Of a DNA stretch of 64,000 bases, positions 8,403 through 16,387 are shown piece by piece. The notes below the pieces were generated by a model. It was given only the letters and a program-made list of their open reading frames with translations. It ran no database searches and had not been told where the DNA came from. Each line of letters opens with the position of its first letter. Position 1 is the first letter of the stretch. Source of the stretch: Promineifilum sp019695075 (GTDB lineage: Bacteria; Chloroflexota; Anaerolineae; Promineifilales; Promineifilaceae); contig JAHCIO010000023.1 of assembly GCA_026129185.1 (NCBI GenBank), positions 10,344 to 74,343 of the forward strand, in the 5' to 3' direction. The translations under genes and the position numbers were made by a program.

Positions 8403-9215
8403 TCAACTGACGATCTGCGCCGTGAACTCGGCCTGGCCCAATTGCACCCGGAAGCCGTCCTTCAGCATGTGGACGGCGGCCACCTGGGCATCGTTGACCC
8501 ACGTGCGCCGGCTGCCGAGATCGTAGAGCAAGTAACGTCCGCTCTCGCAGCGGATCTCAGCGTGCTGCGGTGAGAGGCCGGCCAGGACGATGTCGTTGTC
8601 CGGCGCGCTGCCAATGCGGGTCACGTCGTCGCCCAGCGGCAGCCAGTCGCCGCCCTTCGTCGGCAATGAGCCAGGCGCGGGCGGCGGCCGGTTAGGGCGA
8701 GCCAGCGGCGGCGGCACGGCCGGGGTGGGCGGCGGCGCCGGCGCGGCCGAGGCCCTGGCGCGGTCGCCAGCCGGCCGGGCGGGGCGCGGGGCGGCAGAAC
8801 CGCCCGCGGCGGCATCCAGGGGGTCGAGCGTCACCTCCACGCCACCGAAGCCACGCGCCAGCAGGTTGTAGACGAGCGCGCCGAGCATGGTCGATAGCCC
8901 GGTCAGCAACATACCCGCGGCGGCCGTGGCCAGGGCGACGACGAGGATCAGCCCCGTCTCGCGCGCGCTCAGCGCGGCCAGGCGGGTCTGCGCGTCGCTG
9001 AGTTGCAACAGGGGCACAAGATCGATGGCGATGCCGTCGGTCAGGGGCAGAGGCAGGACGAAGTTGAGCGCCGCCAGCCAGGCCAGCAGCCGCGCGACGG
9101 CCGCCCGCGCCAGTAAGCCCAACAGCACCCCCGGAACCAGCCAACCGGCCAGGCCGAGCAGCAAGCCATAGAGCAGAGCCGACAGTGGACTGACGCGACG
9201 GACAGCGTAACGCAT
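8403..9215 (-). CDS. Membrane protein with C-terminal FHA domain
   Basis: 270 residues. Two to three hydrophobic segments occupy residues 10-125, including a DUF3566-like final helix (TGLSTMLGALVYNLLARGFGG). A Pro/Ala-rich linker follows, then a C-terminal FHA domain (about 190-268) with VTRIGSAPDNDIVL and LSPQHAEIRCESGRY. In FHA domains the Arg of RIG and the Ser/His of SPQHAE bind phosphothreonine. The start ATG is preceded directly by GAGGG and TAGTAT, so a leaderless start from its own -10 is possible. It would dock phosphorylated partners at the membrane. Confidence 0.85.
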   Translation of the reverse strand: MRYAVRRVSPLSALLYGLLLGLAGWLVPGVLLGLLARAAVARLLAWLAALNFVLPLPLTDGIAIDLVPLLQLSDAQTRLAALSARETGLILVVALATAAAGMLLTGLSTMLGALVYNLLARGFGGVEVTLDPLDAAAGGSAAPRPARPAGDRARASAAPAPPPTPAVPPPLARPNRPPPAPGSLPTKGGDWLPLGDDVTRIGSAPDNDIVLAGLSPQHAEIRCESGRYLLYDLGSRRTWVNDAQVAAVHMLKDGFRVQLGQAEFTAQIVS

Positions 9216-9257
9216 CCCTCTATACTACCCGATCCGCGTTGCCAGGGCACGTGCTGG

Positions 9258-10148
9258 TCATCGCGCCCGACGGGACCAGTCGATGACGCCGCGCGCGCCG
9301 ACTTGCTTCTCCATGTCCAGCAGCAGCCGCGCGCCCTGGCCGTAGTCGTCTTCGCGGGCCACGATGCGCTCGGCGGCTTCGCTCTCCCCCACGGCCAGCA
9401 GAACGCGGTAGGCGACCCACTCGGCGAAGCCTTCGCGCAGCAGTGGGTCGCGCAGCAACGGCGCGTTCTCCATCTGCCAGGCATGGGCCAGTTCGTGCGC
9501 GGCCACCTGGAGCAGCAACAGCCGCGGCAGGCCCCGCGCGGCGTAGATGCCCCGCCGTCGCCCGCGCCGCGTGTAGACGCCCAGCGTCTCGCCGCCGCCG
9601 GCGGGGTCTTCGCCCATCTCGCCCAGGATGGCCGCCAGTTCGCCCGGTTCGACCAGAATCAGCCCGGTGGGCACGTTGAGCGACAGGCCGAGTTGCTCGC
9701 GCAGGGCGCTCTCGGCGGCGCGGTAGACAGCCGTGGCCGCCTCGTCGCTGACGACGGCCGTGGCCCCACACGCCGCGCACAGCGGCCGGCCGCCATCGGC
9801 CGGCGCGGCGCGGCCGACGGGCAGGCCGCAGCTGTGGCAGCGCGGCCCGGCGGCGCAGTCGTTGCAGTAGGGACCGCTCTGGCCGAAGTAAATGGCCCGG
9901 CGGCTTGGCCTGCGGCCACAGCCGACGCAGATCGGCCCGACTTCGCGGCAGGTGGGGCACGCCCCGGCGGCGTTGCCGGGCAAGCGGCAGACCGGGCAAC
10001 GCGGCTTCTCCGCCTGACAGACCTCGCAGACGCTCAGGTATACGTCCGGCGGCCAGGCGGCGTGGTGGAAGCGGCGGGCGCGCGCGTTCAGCCCCCGGCC
10101 GCAGAGGTGACAGAAGCCCGGCCCGGCGGCAAGGCCCCGGCCGCTCAT
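9258..10148 (-). CDS. DA1-like protein: LIM-like zinc fingers plus zinc metallopeptidase
   Basis: 296 residues. The start ATG (10146-10148) overlaps the TGA of the upstream gene by four bases; an in-frame extension further upstream has no coding character. Residues 13-127 hold at least six CxxC pairs (CHLC, CEVC, CPVC, CPTC, CVGC, CNDC, CHSC, CAAC) arranged as LIM-like treble clefs. Residues 210-250 contain LPRLLLLQVAAHELAHAW with the zincin HExxH (His218, Glu219, His222) and a downstream EGFAEW offering the third ligand. The order of LIM-like fingers followed by HELxHAW and an EG(x)xE motif resembles the plant peptidase DA1 and its bacterial relatives. Substrate unknown; the context suggests a role in the signalling island. 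Confidence 0.75.
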   Translation of the reverse strand: MSGRGLAAGPGFCHLCGRGLNARARRFHHAAWPPDVYLSVCEVCQAEKPRCPVCRLPGNAAGACPTCREVGPICVGCGRRPSRRAIYFGQSGPYCNDCAAGPRCHSCGLPVGRAAPADGGRPLCAACGATAVVSDEAATAVYRAAESALREQLGLSLNVPTGLILVEPGELAAILGEMGEDPAGGGETLGVYTRRGRRRGIYAARGLPRLLLLQVAAHELAHAWQMENAPLLRDPLLREGFAEWVAYRVLLAVGESEAAERIVAREDDYGQGARLLLDMEKQVGARGVIDWSRRAR

Positions 10149-11281
10149 CGCGCCAACTCGCCGGGCGTGAGCGACAGCCCGGCGGCGTTTAGCTCGGCCG
10201 CGCAGGCGTTGGGCGGGCAGCCATCCGTGCCGGCCAGTAACAGAACGATGGTGATGCGCCGCACCGCCGCCGGATCGACATCGGGCAAGCGGTCGGTGAA
10301 TTCGTGGGCCAGGGCGATTTCGATTGTCTGCCACTCGGCGGCCTGGATGCGCGGGGCGACGCCGGGGCCGAAGGGCGGCAGGGCCGCGCCCCACAGCGCC
10401 GACGTGGTCGCGCTGCCATCGAGCCACACCGACGCGCCCAGAAGTTGGCCGTCGGCATCCTCATAGCGCAGGAGCAGGGCGCTGCGCCCCTCGTTGGCCC
10501 CATCGACGACGCCGGCCAGCCGCAACTGCGCGCGGAATACCAGCCCATCCGGCGGCTGGGCCAGGGTGATGCTCTGGCTGAGAGCCACGCGGCCCGCGCC
10601 GGACTTGCTCATGGCCAGGCTGGGCAGGGGCGGCTCGCCGGGCAACAGGCGCGCCTCCACGGCCTGGACGCCGGTTACGCCCTCGGCCGTGCGCTCCCAG
10701 CCATCGACCCAGTCGGCGCGGAAGTCGCCATTCTGGATGAGGTTGGGGCCAAGCGGGGCCGCGGGGGTGGTCGCCAGCGCGGGGGTCAGGATGATGCCGA
10801 CGACTGTCGATAGCGGCGTGATGGTGGCCACGGGCGTCGGCGTGCCCGCGGCCGCGTCGCCGGTCGCGGCCAGGGCGGCTGTCGGCGAGGGCGGGGTGGT
10901 CGTCGGCGGGCCGGCCGTGGCCGTCGGCGGGCGGCCGGTGTTGGCCGCGCCGGCCGGCAGCGTCACCACGGCGGCCGTGGCCAGGTAGGCGGCCCGGCGG
11001 CGAATGGGATAAAAAACGGCAAACGCGGCCACAGCCAGCGCCAGCAACAGCAGCACCAGACCCAGCGCCCAATAGGCCGCGCGGGGCGACCGGGACGGGG
11101 CGGTGGGCAGTGGCGAATCGGCCGGCGGCGCGGCGGGCACGGAAGCAACCGGAGCCGGAGCAGGCGGCGGGATGAGCGCCCGACAGACGGCGCAGATGCG
11201 CGTGCCGGGCCGGTTGACGTGGCCTTTGGGGCACACGGCCGGTTCCGGCAGGCGTCGCCCTGTTCCTGAGTCCGTAGTCAT
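10145..11281 (-). CDS. Zinc-ribbon, single-pass membrane protein with extracytoplasmic beta domain
   Basis: 378 residues. The N-terminus carries one zinc ribbon (CPKGH...CAVC, about 17-35), a Pro-rich stretch, one strong membrane segment (AAYWALGLVLLLLALAVAAF, about 66-85) and a long Thr/Ala/Pro linker. From about residue 185 there is a galactose-binding-like or carbohydrate-binding-like module starting NLIQNGDFRADWVDGWER, a common opening of such jelly-roll domains. So a cytoplasmic zinc ribbon is joined to an outer beta domain. Exact function is unknown. The module may sense the cell surface or a sugar, which is inference. Confidence 0.7.
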   Translation of the reverse strand: MTTDSGTGRRLPEPAVCPKGHVNRPGTRICAVCRALIPPPAPAPVASVPAAPPADSPLPTAPSRSPRAAYWALGLVLLLLALAVAAFAVFYPIRRRAAYLATAAVVTLPAGAANTGRPPTATAGPPTTTPPSPTAALAATGDAAAGTPTPVATITPLSTVVGIILTPALATTPAAPLGPNLIQNGDFRADWVDGWERTAEGVTGVQAVEARLLPGEPPLPSLAMSKSGAGRVALSQSITLAQPPDGLVFRAQLRLAGVVDGANEGRSALLLRYEDADGQLLGASVWLDGSATTSALWGAALPPFGPGVAPRIQAAEWQTIEIALAHEFTDRLPDVDPAAVRRITIVLLLAGTDGCPPNACAAELNAAGLSLTPGELAR

Positions 11282-11313
11282 ACCTGCCGCCGGCGCGGCC
11301 GTCGCCCCGCGCC

Positions 11314-12297
11314 TTAGCTCGTCTTGAACTGCAACACAACCCGGCCGAGACGAATCTCGTCGCCGTCGCGCAGTGGATGGGGCGTGCCGGGGGCCACTTT
11401 CTGGCGGTTAACGAAGGTGTAGTTGACCGAGTTCAGGTCTTCGATGGCGAATTGGCCGCCACGGCTGGTGATCTGGGCGTGGCGGCGCGAAACTCCGCCC
11501 TCTTCGCCGCCGTAGGGGACGAGATCGACATCGGGGAAGCTGCCACTGACCGGGTCTTCACGGCCGATGAGGTATTCCGTCTTGCCCGGGGCCAGGTTGA
11601 GCGTTGCCCCGGACGACGGCACGACCAGCCGCGGGTTGAGCACAGGCACACCCATCCCCGCCGGCGGCGTCGAGACGAGCGGCAGCGACGGATCGCTGGT
11701 GAACAGGGCCGGAGCCTGCTGGCCGGAGGGGAAACCGGACTTGGGCGTCAGCGCCTGACCGCAGTTGTCACAGAAGACATCGCCCGGCTGGATGGCCGCG
11801 CCGCAGTTGGGGCACGCGCTATCCGCGGCCGGCGGCGCCGCCGGCTCCGCCCAATCGCGGGCGGGCGAAATCGGCGGGGGCGGTGGGTTGGCCGGGGCGG
11901 GGGGCGGCGACCAACTAGGAGCCGATGGGGCCGGCGGCGCAGGCGGTGGCGACCAACTGGGAGCCGATGGAGCCGGCGGCGCGGGCGGCGGCGGCCAACT
12001 AGGAGCCGATGGGGCCGGCGGCGGCACGAAGGCCGTTGGCGCGGCCGTGCTCAGCGGTGTGCCGCAATTGCCGCAAAACGCCTCGCCGGGCATCACACTC
12101 TCGCCGCAGTTGGGGCAGCGCCCCTGGCCGGCCGCGGGGCCTGGCCCGGATGCCCCGAAGCCAGGGGAGGCGAAGCCGCCTGACGCGCCCGCGCCGGGCC
12201 GCGCCGCGACGCCGGCCAGCGAAGTCCCGCAGTTATCGCAGAAGGCAGCGCCGGCCGGAACCTGCGCGCTACAATTGGGGCAGTTGATCATGCTCAC
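11314..12297 (-). CDS. Triple zinc-ribbon protein with C-terminal FHA domain
   Basis: 327 residues, no membrane segment. Three double-Cys zinc ribbons (CPNCSAQVPAGAAFCDNCG near 6, CPNCGESVMPGEAFCGNCG near 62 and CPNCGAAIQPGDVFCDNCG near 165) are separated by Pro/Ser/Ala-rich linkers with a repeated APSAPSW motif. The C-terminal FHA domain (about 240-325) contains EYLIGRED, GVSRRHAQI and DLNSVNYTFVN, with the expected Arg, Ser-Arg-Arg-His and Asn. It starts at GTG 12297 or ATG 12291. It is a soluble phosphothreonine reader, probably an adaptor between kinases and other zinc-ribbon proteins of the cluster. Confidence 0.85.
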   Translation of the reverse strand: MSMINCPNCSAQVPAGAAFCDNCGTSLAGVAARPGAGASGGFASPGFGASGPGPAAGQGRCPNCGESVMPGEAFCGNCGTPLSTAAPTAFVPPPAPSAPSWPPPPAPPAPSAPSWSPPPAPPAPSAPSWSPPPAPANPPPPPISPARDWAEPAAPPAADSACPNCGAAIQPGDVFCDNCGQALTPKSGFPSGQQAPALFTSDPSLPLVSTPPAGMGVPVLNPRLVVPSSGATLNLAPGKTEYLIGREDPVSGSFPDVDLVPYGGEEGGVSRRHAQITSRGGQFAIEDLNSVNYTFVNRQKVAPGTPHPLRDGDEIRLGRVVLQFKTS

Positions 12298-12334
12298 GTC
12301 ATCCTTCCCTTATCTATGCGCCTGTGACGACTTG

Positions 12335-13585
12335 TCAGCTGCCCAGGTCGCTCATATCCAGCCGCCGGGTGGCGGAGACCAGTCGTTTGGTGGCGTGGGG
12401 CGAGAGGGCTTGCCCGGCGTCGATTTGCGCCGCGGCCGCCTCCGCCTCGCGCGCCAACTCTACCTCGCCCGCGTCCAGTAGGCGCGTCGCCGCGGCCCGC
12501 AGGCGCTGGGTGCGCTGCTGGGCGTCGGCGCTGTCGCGCTCGTCCAGAGCGCGGGTCATCAGCTTAAAGGCTGTCACGCGCTCGACGGTGTTCATCACCG
12601 GCGCGTTGACGGCTGTCGCCGCGGCCGGGTCGGCCACCAGGGTGAAGACGATGTCGGCCGACACCTTGCGCCCCGCGCCGCCGCCGGGGATGTCATAGTT
12701 TACCTCAGCTTGCGCCAGCCGGAAATCCCCCGGCGCGCGTGGCGGAATCGACAGCTCGATCAGCACGCTCTGACCCTCGCGCTGCAAGTCGCCCAGCGTC
12801 ACCTGTACGTCGCGCTCGCCCATCGCTCGCGCCGAGAGGCGATCGATCAACGGCTGGACGCGCCAGGCGGCGACCGCCCGGACGCCCTTGACCAGCCGCA
12901 GCACCAGCGTGGCGTTGGTGACCAGCGTGCGCTGCATCGTAACCACCACTTGCCGGAATGCTTCCAGGATGCGGTCGGGCGCGTCGATGAACTCCCAGTT
13001 GCCGCCGGACAGCTCGGCCAGATCGGTCAGCAGGGCCTGATTCCACTCGTCGCCCAGGCCCAGAGCGGTGATGGGCACGCCCATCTGCGCCGCCGTCTGG
13101 GCCAGCGCGCGGCAGCGGTCTTCGTCGTCCCACGTCTCGCCGTCGGTCAGCAAGACGAGGCGGCTGACGCGGTCGGGGCCAAGGCCTCCGCGGGCTTGCT
13201 CCAGCCCGGCGCGCAGGCCGAGCGACATCTGCGTACCGCCGCGCTCCTCAATGCGGTCGATCTGGGCCAGGAGGGCGGCGCGGTCGCCGGCCGGCCGGGC
13301 TGCGGTCAGCACATCGACCGTGTCGTCAAAAACAACGATGGACACCAGGTCATCGGGCGCGAGCCGGTCGAGCGTCAGGCGTGCGGCCTGGCGCAGGTCA
13401 TTGATCTTGCGGCCGGCCATCGAGCCGCTGCGGTCGAGCACCAGGACGAGATTGAGCGGGGCCTGCACGCTGGCTACGCCCTCGGCCGGGCGGGCCTCCA
13501 GATAGACGTAGGCCATCTGCTCACTATCGAGAGCGGCGTACCGCGGCCGGTTGAGTGAGGCAGTAATCATCACTTCGCCCGCCAT
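12335..13585 (-). CDS. VWA-domain protein (MIDAS intact)
   Basis: 416 residues. GGAGG precedes the ATG by seven bases. A short N-terminal beta segment leads into a von Willebrand factor A domain (about 45-215) with a complete metal-ion-dependent adhesion site: DRSGS (LVLVLDRSGSMAGRK), Thr in GGTQMS and Asp in LLTDGE. The C-terminal part is a beta domain followed by a helical tail rich in Arg/Ala. No signal peptide or membrane segment is seen, so it is likely cytoplasmic, unlike Ca-channel-type VWA proteins. In the cluster it may be the scaffold or output that the FHA readers and phosphatases act on (inference). Confidence 0.87.
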   Translation of the reverse strand: MAGEVMITASLNRPRYAALDSEQMAYVYLEARPAEGVASVQAPLNLVLVLDRSGSMAGRKINDLRQAARLTLDRLAPDDLVSIVVFDDTVDVLTAARPAGDRAALLAQIDRIEERGGTQMSLGLRAGLEQARGGLGPDRVSRLVLLTDGETWDDEDRCRALAQTAAQMGVPITALGLGDEWNQALLTDLAELSGGNWEFIDAPDRILEAFRQVVVTMQRTLVTNATLVLRLVKGVRAVAAWRVQPLIDRLSARAMGERDVQVTLGDLQREGQSVLIELSIPPRAPGDFRLAQAEVNYDIPGGGAGRKVSADIVFTLVADPAAATAVNAPVMNTVERVTAFKLMTRALDERDSADAQQRTQRLRAAATRLLDAGEVELAREAEAAAAQIDAGQALSPHATKRLVSATRRLDMSDLGS

Positions 13586-13639
13586 GTTTGTGCCTCCATC
13601 TCCCTGATTATAGCGCGCTTTAGCCGCCGTTGACGGCCG

Positions 13640-14521
13640 TCAGGAGCTGGCCACCGGCGCAGCCCAGACGACGAGGGCGCTGATATTGTCCTCGCCGCCG
13701 GCGCGGTTGGCCGCCTCCACCAGCCGGTCACAGACCGCTTGCGGTTCCGTCTCCGCCGCCAGCACGGCCGCCAGGCCCTCGTCGCGCGCCATTTCCCACA
13801 GGCCGTCGGAACAAAGCAGCAGACGGTCGTCCGGCCACAGGTCAACGCTGAACGTATCGACGCGCAGATCGTCCGACTCGCCGACGCTGCGGTAGATCAC
13901 GCCCTTCTGTTCGTGGTCGTAAACCGCATCCGGTTCCAACTGGCCGGCAGCGACGAGGCTGGCGACAAGCGAGTGGTCGCGGGTGATCTGCTCCAGTGCG
14001 CCGCCGCGCCAGAGATAGGTGCGACTGTCGCCGACGTTGGCCACCGTGGCCCGGCCGTCGATGAGCAGAACCGCCGTCAGCGTCGTGCCCATATCGCTGT
14101 GGTTAGCCCGTTGCAGCGCCAGCAGCTCGGCGTTGGCCGCGCGGATGCACTCGCTCAGCGCCCGCTCCATCCAGTCCTCTCCGGCGGCGCGGCCGGTCAG
14201 GAGAGTGCGCTTAAAGACGCGGTCGATGACCGCCGCGCCGAGATGCTGCAAGACGCGCCGGCTGGCCACTTCGCCACTTTCGTGACCGCCCATGCCGTCG
14301 GCCACGGCGAAGAAGCCCATCTCCGGCGACGCCCCACCGGCCAGCAGCCCAGTCAGGCGGATCAGCAGGACGCTGTCTTCGTTGCCCTCGCGCACACGGC
14401 CCGGGTGGGTGCGGGCGGCGGCGCGCAGGGCCAATCGGCCGGCGCGCGCGGCCGGATCGACGACAAGGGTGGGTAGGCTGGGCGTTTCGTCCATCGCACG
14501 AAGCGTCTGCGGCTCAGGCAA
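13640..14521 (-). CDS. PP2C-type Ser/Thr protein phosphatase
   Basis: Up to 293 residues. The start is TTG 14521, overlapping the upstream stop by eight bases, or ATG 14494; neither has a clear ribosome site. All metal-binding motifs of bacterial PP2C are present: REGNEDS, VADGMGGHESGE, NVGDSRTYL, LLLCSDGLWEM and GGEDNIS. It is a soluble, single-domain, probably active Mn/Mg-dependent phosphatase of the Stp/PrpC type and would reverse the activity of the kinases encoded at 22903 and 24917. Confidence 0.92.
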   Translation of the reverse strand: MPEPQTLRAMDETPSLPTLVVDPAARAGRLALRAAARTHPGRVREGNEDSVLLIRLTGLLAGGASPEMGFFAVADGMGGHESGEVASRRVLQHLGAAVIDRVFKRTLLTGRAAGEDWMERALSECIRAANAELLALQRANHSDMGTTLTAVLLIDGRATVANVGDSRTYLWRGGALEQITRDHSLVASLVAAGQLEPDAVYDHEQKGVIYRSVGESDDLRVDTFSVDLWPDDRLLLCSDGLWEMARDEGLAAVLAAETEPQAVCDRLVEAANRAGGEDNISALVVWAAPVASS

Positions 14522-15611
14522 TGTCGCTGCTGCCGCAATCGGGGCAGATGGTCACGCCGGGTTCGACGCCCAGGCCACAGTTATTACAGAAGCGGGCCAG
14601 AGCCGCCGCGCCCGCCGGCGGCGTCGTGGGAATGTCCTCGAAGTTGGGCATGTCGCCCACCATGGTCGGCCACTCCGATGGTGGGCCGCTGACTGCGGGC
14701 GGCGGCGTCCATGCCGGCTCCGGGGCCGGCGCAGGCGGCGCGCCCGCGCCCACCTCGGCCGTCATCTCGACCACCGACATGCCGCAGCGATAGCAGAAGC
14801 GCCGGCCGGGCCGCAGCGACGCACCGCAGTTGGTGCAGTACTGTAGCTCGCCCGTCGGTTCCGGGGCTGCCGGCGGCGCAGGAGGGGGCGCGGCCGTGGC
14901 AACCGGTTCGGCTTCGGCCAGGGCGGGCCAGTCGTCTTCCTCGGCCGGCAGGCTGATCGGGTCGATCACCAGCGGCGGCAGCGCCTCCAGCGGCGTAGCG
15001 ACCACGGCCGGGCCGCCGCCCGCCTCTTCTTCGACATCGATGACCAGCGGTTGCTCGCCGGGGGCGTCAGTCTGCTCGTCTTCGCCGACGACCAACATGC
15101 CGCTCGATTCCTCGGCAAACTGGGACAACCAATCGTCGGCCTCAACCGGCGTCATGGCCGCGAAATCGACTTCGCGGGGCGCGTCCGGCGCATTGTCGTC
15201 GCCGAAGACGGCCGTCGGCCCAGGCGGGGCCAGACCGGCGGGCAGCGGCAGCTCGTCCCCGGTGGGCCGGCCGGCCGGGATGGCCTCGCCCAGGCTCGCG
15301 CCGGCCGGCAGCCAGTCATCGACCGGCGCGGGCGCGGCGGTGGACGGCTCGCCCGGAGCGGCGGCCTCGGGCGCGCTCTCGGCCGCGGCGGCGGAGAAGG
15401 CGTCGGGCAGGGCGTCGTCCGTGGCCGGCGGCGGCGCTTCGCTTACGGACACTGCCGGCGCGCGCAGGGTGTCCTCCAGGGCCAGCAGGCTTGCCGCCAG
15501 GCCGCTCAGTTCATCGGGCAGCGCCGCGCCGCGGCGATAGTGGGCCAACGTCGCCTGTCCAAGGGCGACGATCTGGGTCGTATAGGCTTGCAGTGGATCG
15601 TTCTCGTCCAT
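14514..15611 (-). CDS. Zinc-ribbon protein with long disordered acidic region
   Basis: 365 residues. ATG 15611 is chosen because GAGGGAG lies seven bases upstream (a TTG six bases earlier is also in frame). A short helical N-terminal segment (about 5-50) is followed by about 200 residues rich in Ala, Pro, Glu and Asp. Two C-terminal zinc ribbons follow: YCTNCGASLRPGRRFCYRCG (near 260) and FCNNCGLGVEPGVTICPDCG (near 340), the second ending at the C-terminus. No enzymatic domain is visible. It looks like an adaptor; the function is not recognised. Confidence 0.75.
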   Translation of the reverse strand: MDENDPLQAYTTQIVALGQATLAHYRRGAALPDELSGLAASLLALEDTLRAPAVSVSEAPPPATDDALPDAFSAAAAESAPEAAAPGEPSTAAPAPVDDWLPAGASLGEAIPAGRPTGDELPLPAGLAPPGPTAVFGDDNAPDAPREVDFAAMTPVEADDWLSQFAEESSGMLVVGEDEQTDAPGEQPLVIDVEEEAGGGPAVVATPLEALPPLVIDPISLPAEEDDWPALAEAEPVATAAPPPAPPAAPEPTGELQYCTNCGASLRPGRRFCYRCGMSVVEMTAEVGAGAPPAPAPEPAWTPPPAVSGPPSEWPTMVGDMPNFEDIPTTPPAGAAALARFCNNCGLGVEPGVTICPDCGSSDIA

Positions 15612-15644
15612 AGACAAACTCCCTCACAGTTCCGGCCGGCCGCG

Positions 15645-16364
15645 TCAGGCGGCCGACCCCCAGCGCCACAACTCCCACGCCAGCCAGAACAGCGCAGCCA
15701 GCGCGGCGCTCCCCAGCGCCAACAGCACGCCCATCTGCGCCCGGCTGAAGCGCGGCGCGGGGCGCAGGAAGGCGACGATGACGGAAACATCGCCGCCGGC
15801 CCCGCGCTCGTGGGCCAGGGCCACCAGCCGAGCGACGGCCTCGCGCGGCGTGCGCTGCTCGGCGATGTGGCTGAGCACCCGGCCGTCGCCCACGGCCGTC
15901 GCGGTGGCCTCGGAGCATAGCACCACGCGGTCGCCGGGCTGCAACGGCACGGCCAGCGAGTAGGCCGGCTGCGCGCCAACGGCCGCGGTCGCCCGCGTCA
16001 GCGGATCGACGTTCGCCCCGCGCACGCGGTAAGCCCGGCCGCCGCCCATGCGGGCCAGGAAGAGGTTGCCGTCGGCCAGGGCCACGGCCACGTAATCGAG
16101 CGGGCCGGCCACATCCGCCTCGGCGGCATCGATGGCCTGGCGCAAGCCGCCCGCCCCACCACGGCCGGCGTAGTAAGCGGGCACGAGCGCGGCGATGAAA
16201 TCGCGCGCTGCTTCGCGCCCCGCCCCGCCGGCGACGACCAACAGATGGCCCCGCGCGGCGATCCACGCCTCGCTCAGCGGGTCGCGGCCGGCCCCCGGAT
16301 AGAAGAGGGCCTCTTGCGGCGGCATGCCCGCGTCTGTCGTCGTCTCGCCCCAGATATCAACCAC
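15645..16364 (-). CDS. Degenerate PP2C-like protein with C-terminal membrane anchor
   Basis: 239 residues from a GTG start. The overall PP2C pattern can be traced (ARGHLLVVAGGAGRE, VALADGNLFLARMGGGRAYRVRG, LQPGDRVVLCSEATATAV, GGDVSVIVAFL), but the metal ligands are gone. The DGMGG position reads AGGAG, GDSR reads GGGR, CSDG reads CSEA and GGDNIT reads GGDVSV. One membrane segment follows (MGVLLALGSAALAALFWLAW, about 212-231). It is probably a catalytically dead phosphatase that binds or sequesters phosphorylated partners at the membrane. The family call rests on pattern order, and structure prediction would settle it. Confidence 0.65.
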   Translation of the reverse strand: MVDIWGETTTDAGMPPQEALFYPGAGRDPLSEAWIAARGHLLVVAGGAGREAARDFIAALVPAYYAGRGGAGGLRQAIDAAEADVAGPLDYVAVALADGNLFLARMGGGRAYRVRGANVDPLTRATAAVGAQPAYSLAVPLQPGDRVVLCSEATATAVGDGRVLSHIAEQRTPREAVARLVALAHERGAGGDVSVIVAFLRPAPRFSRAQMGVLLALGSAALAALFWLAWELWRWGSAA

Positions 16365-16387
16365 GCGGCTTGGCGGCCCTCCACCGC

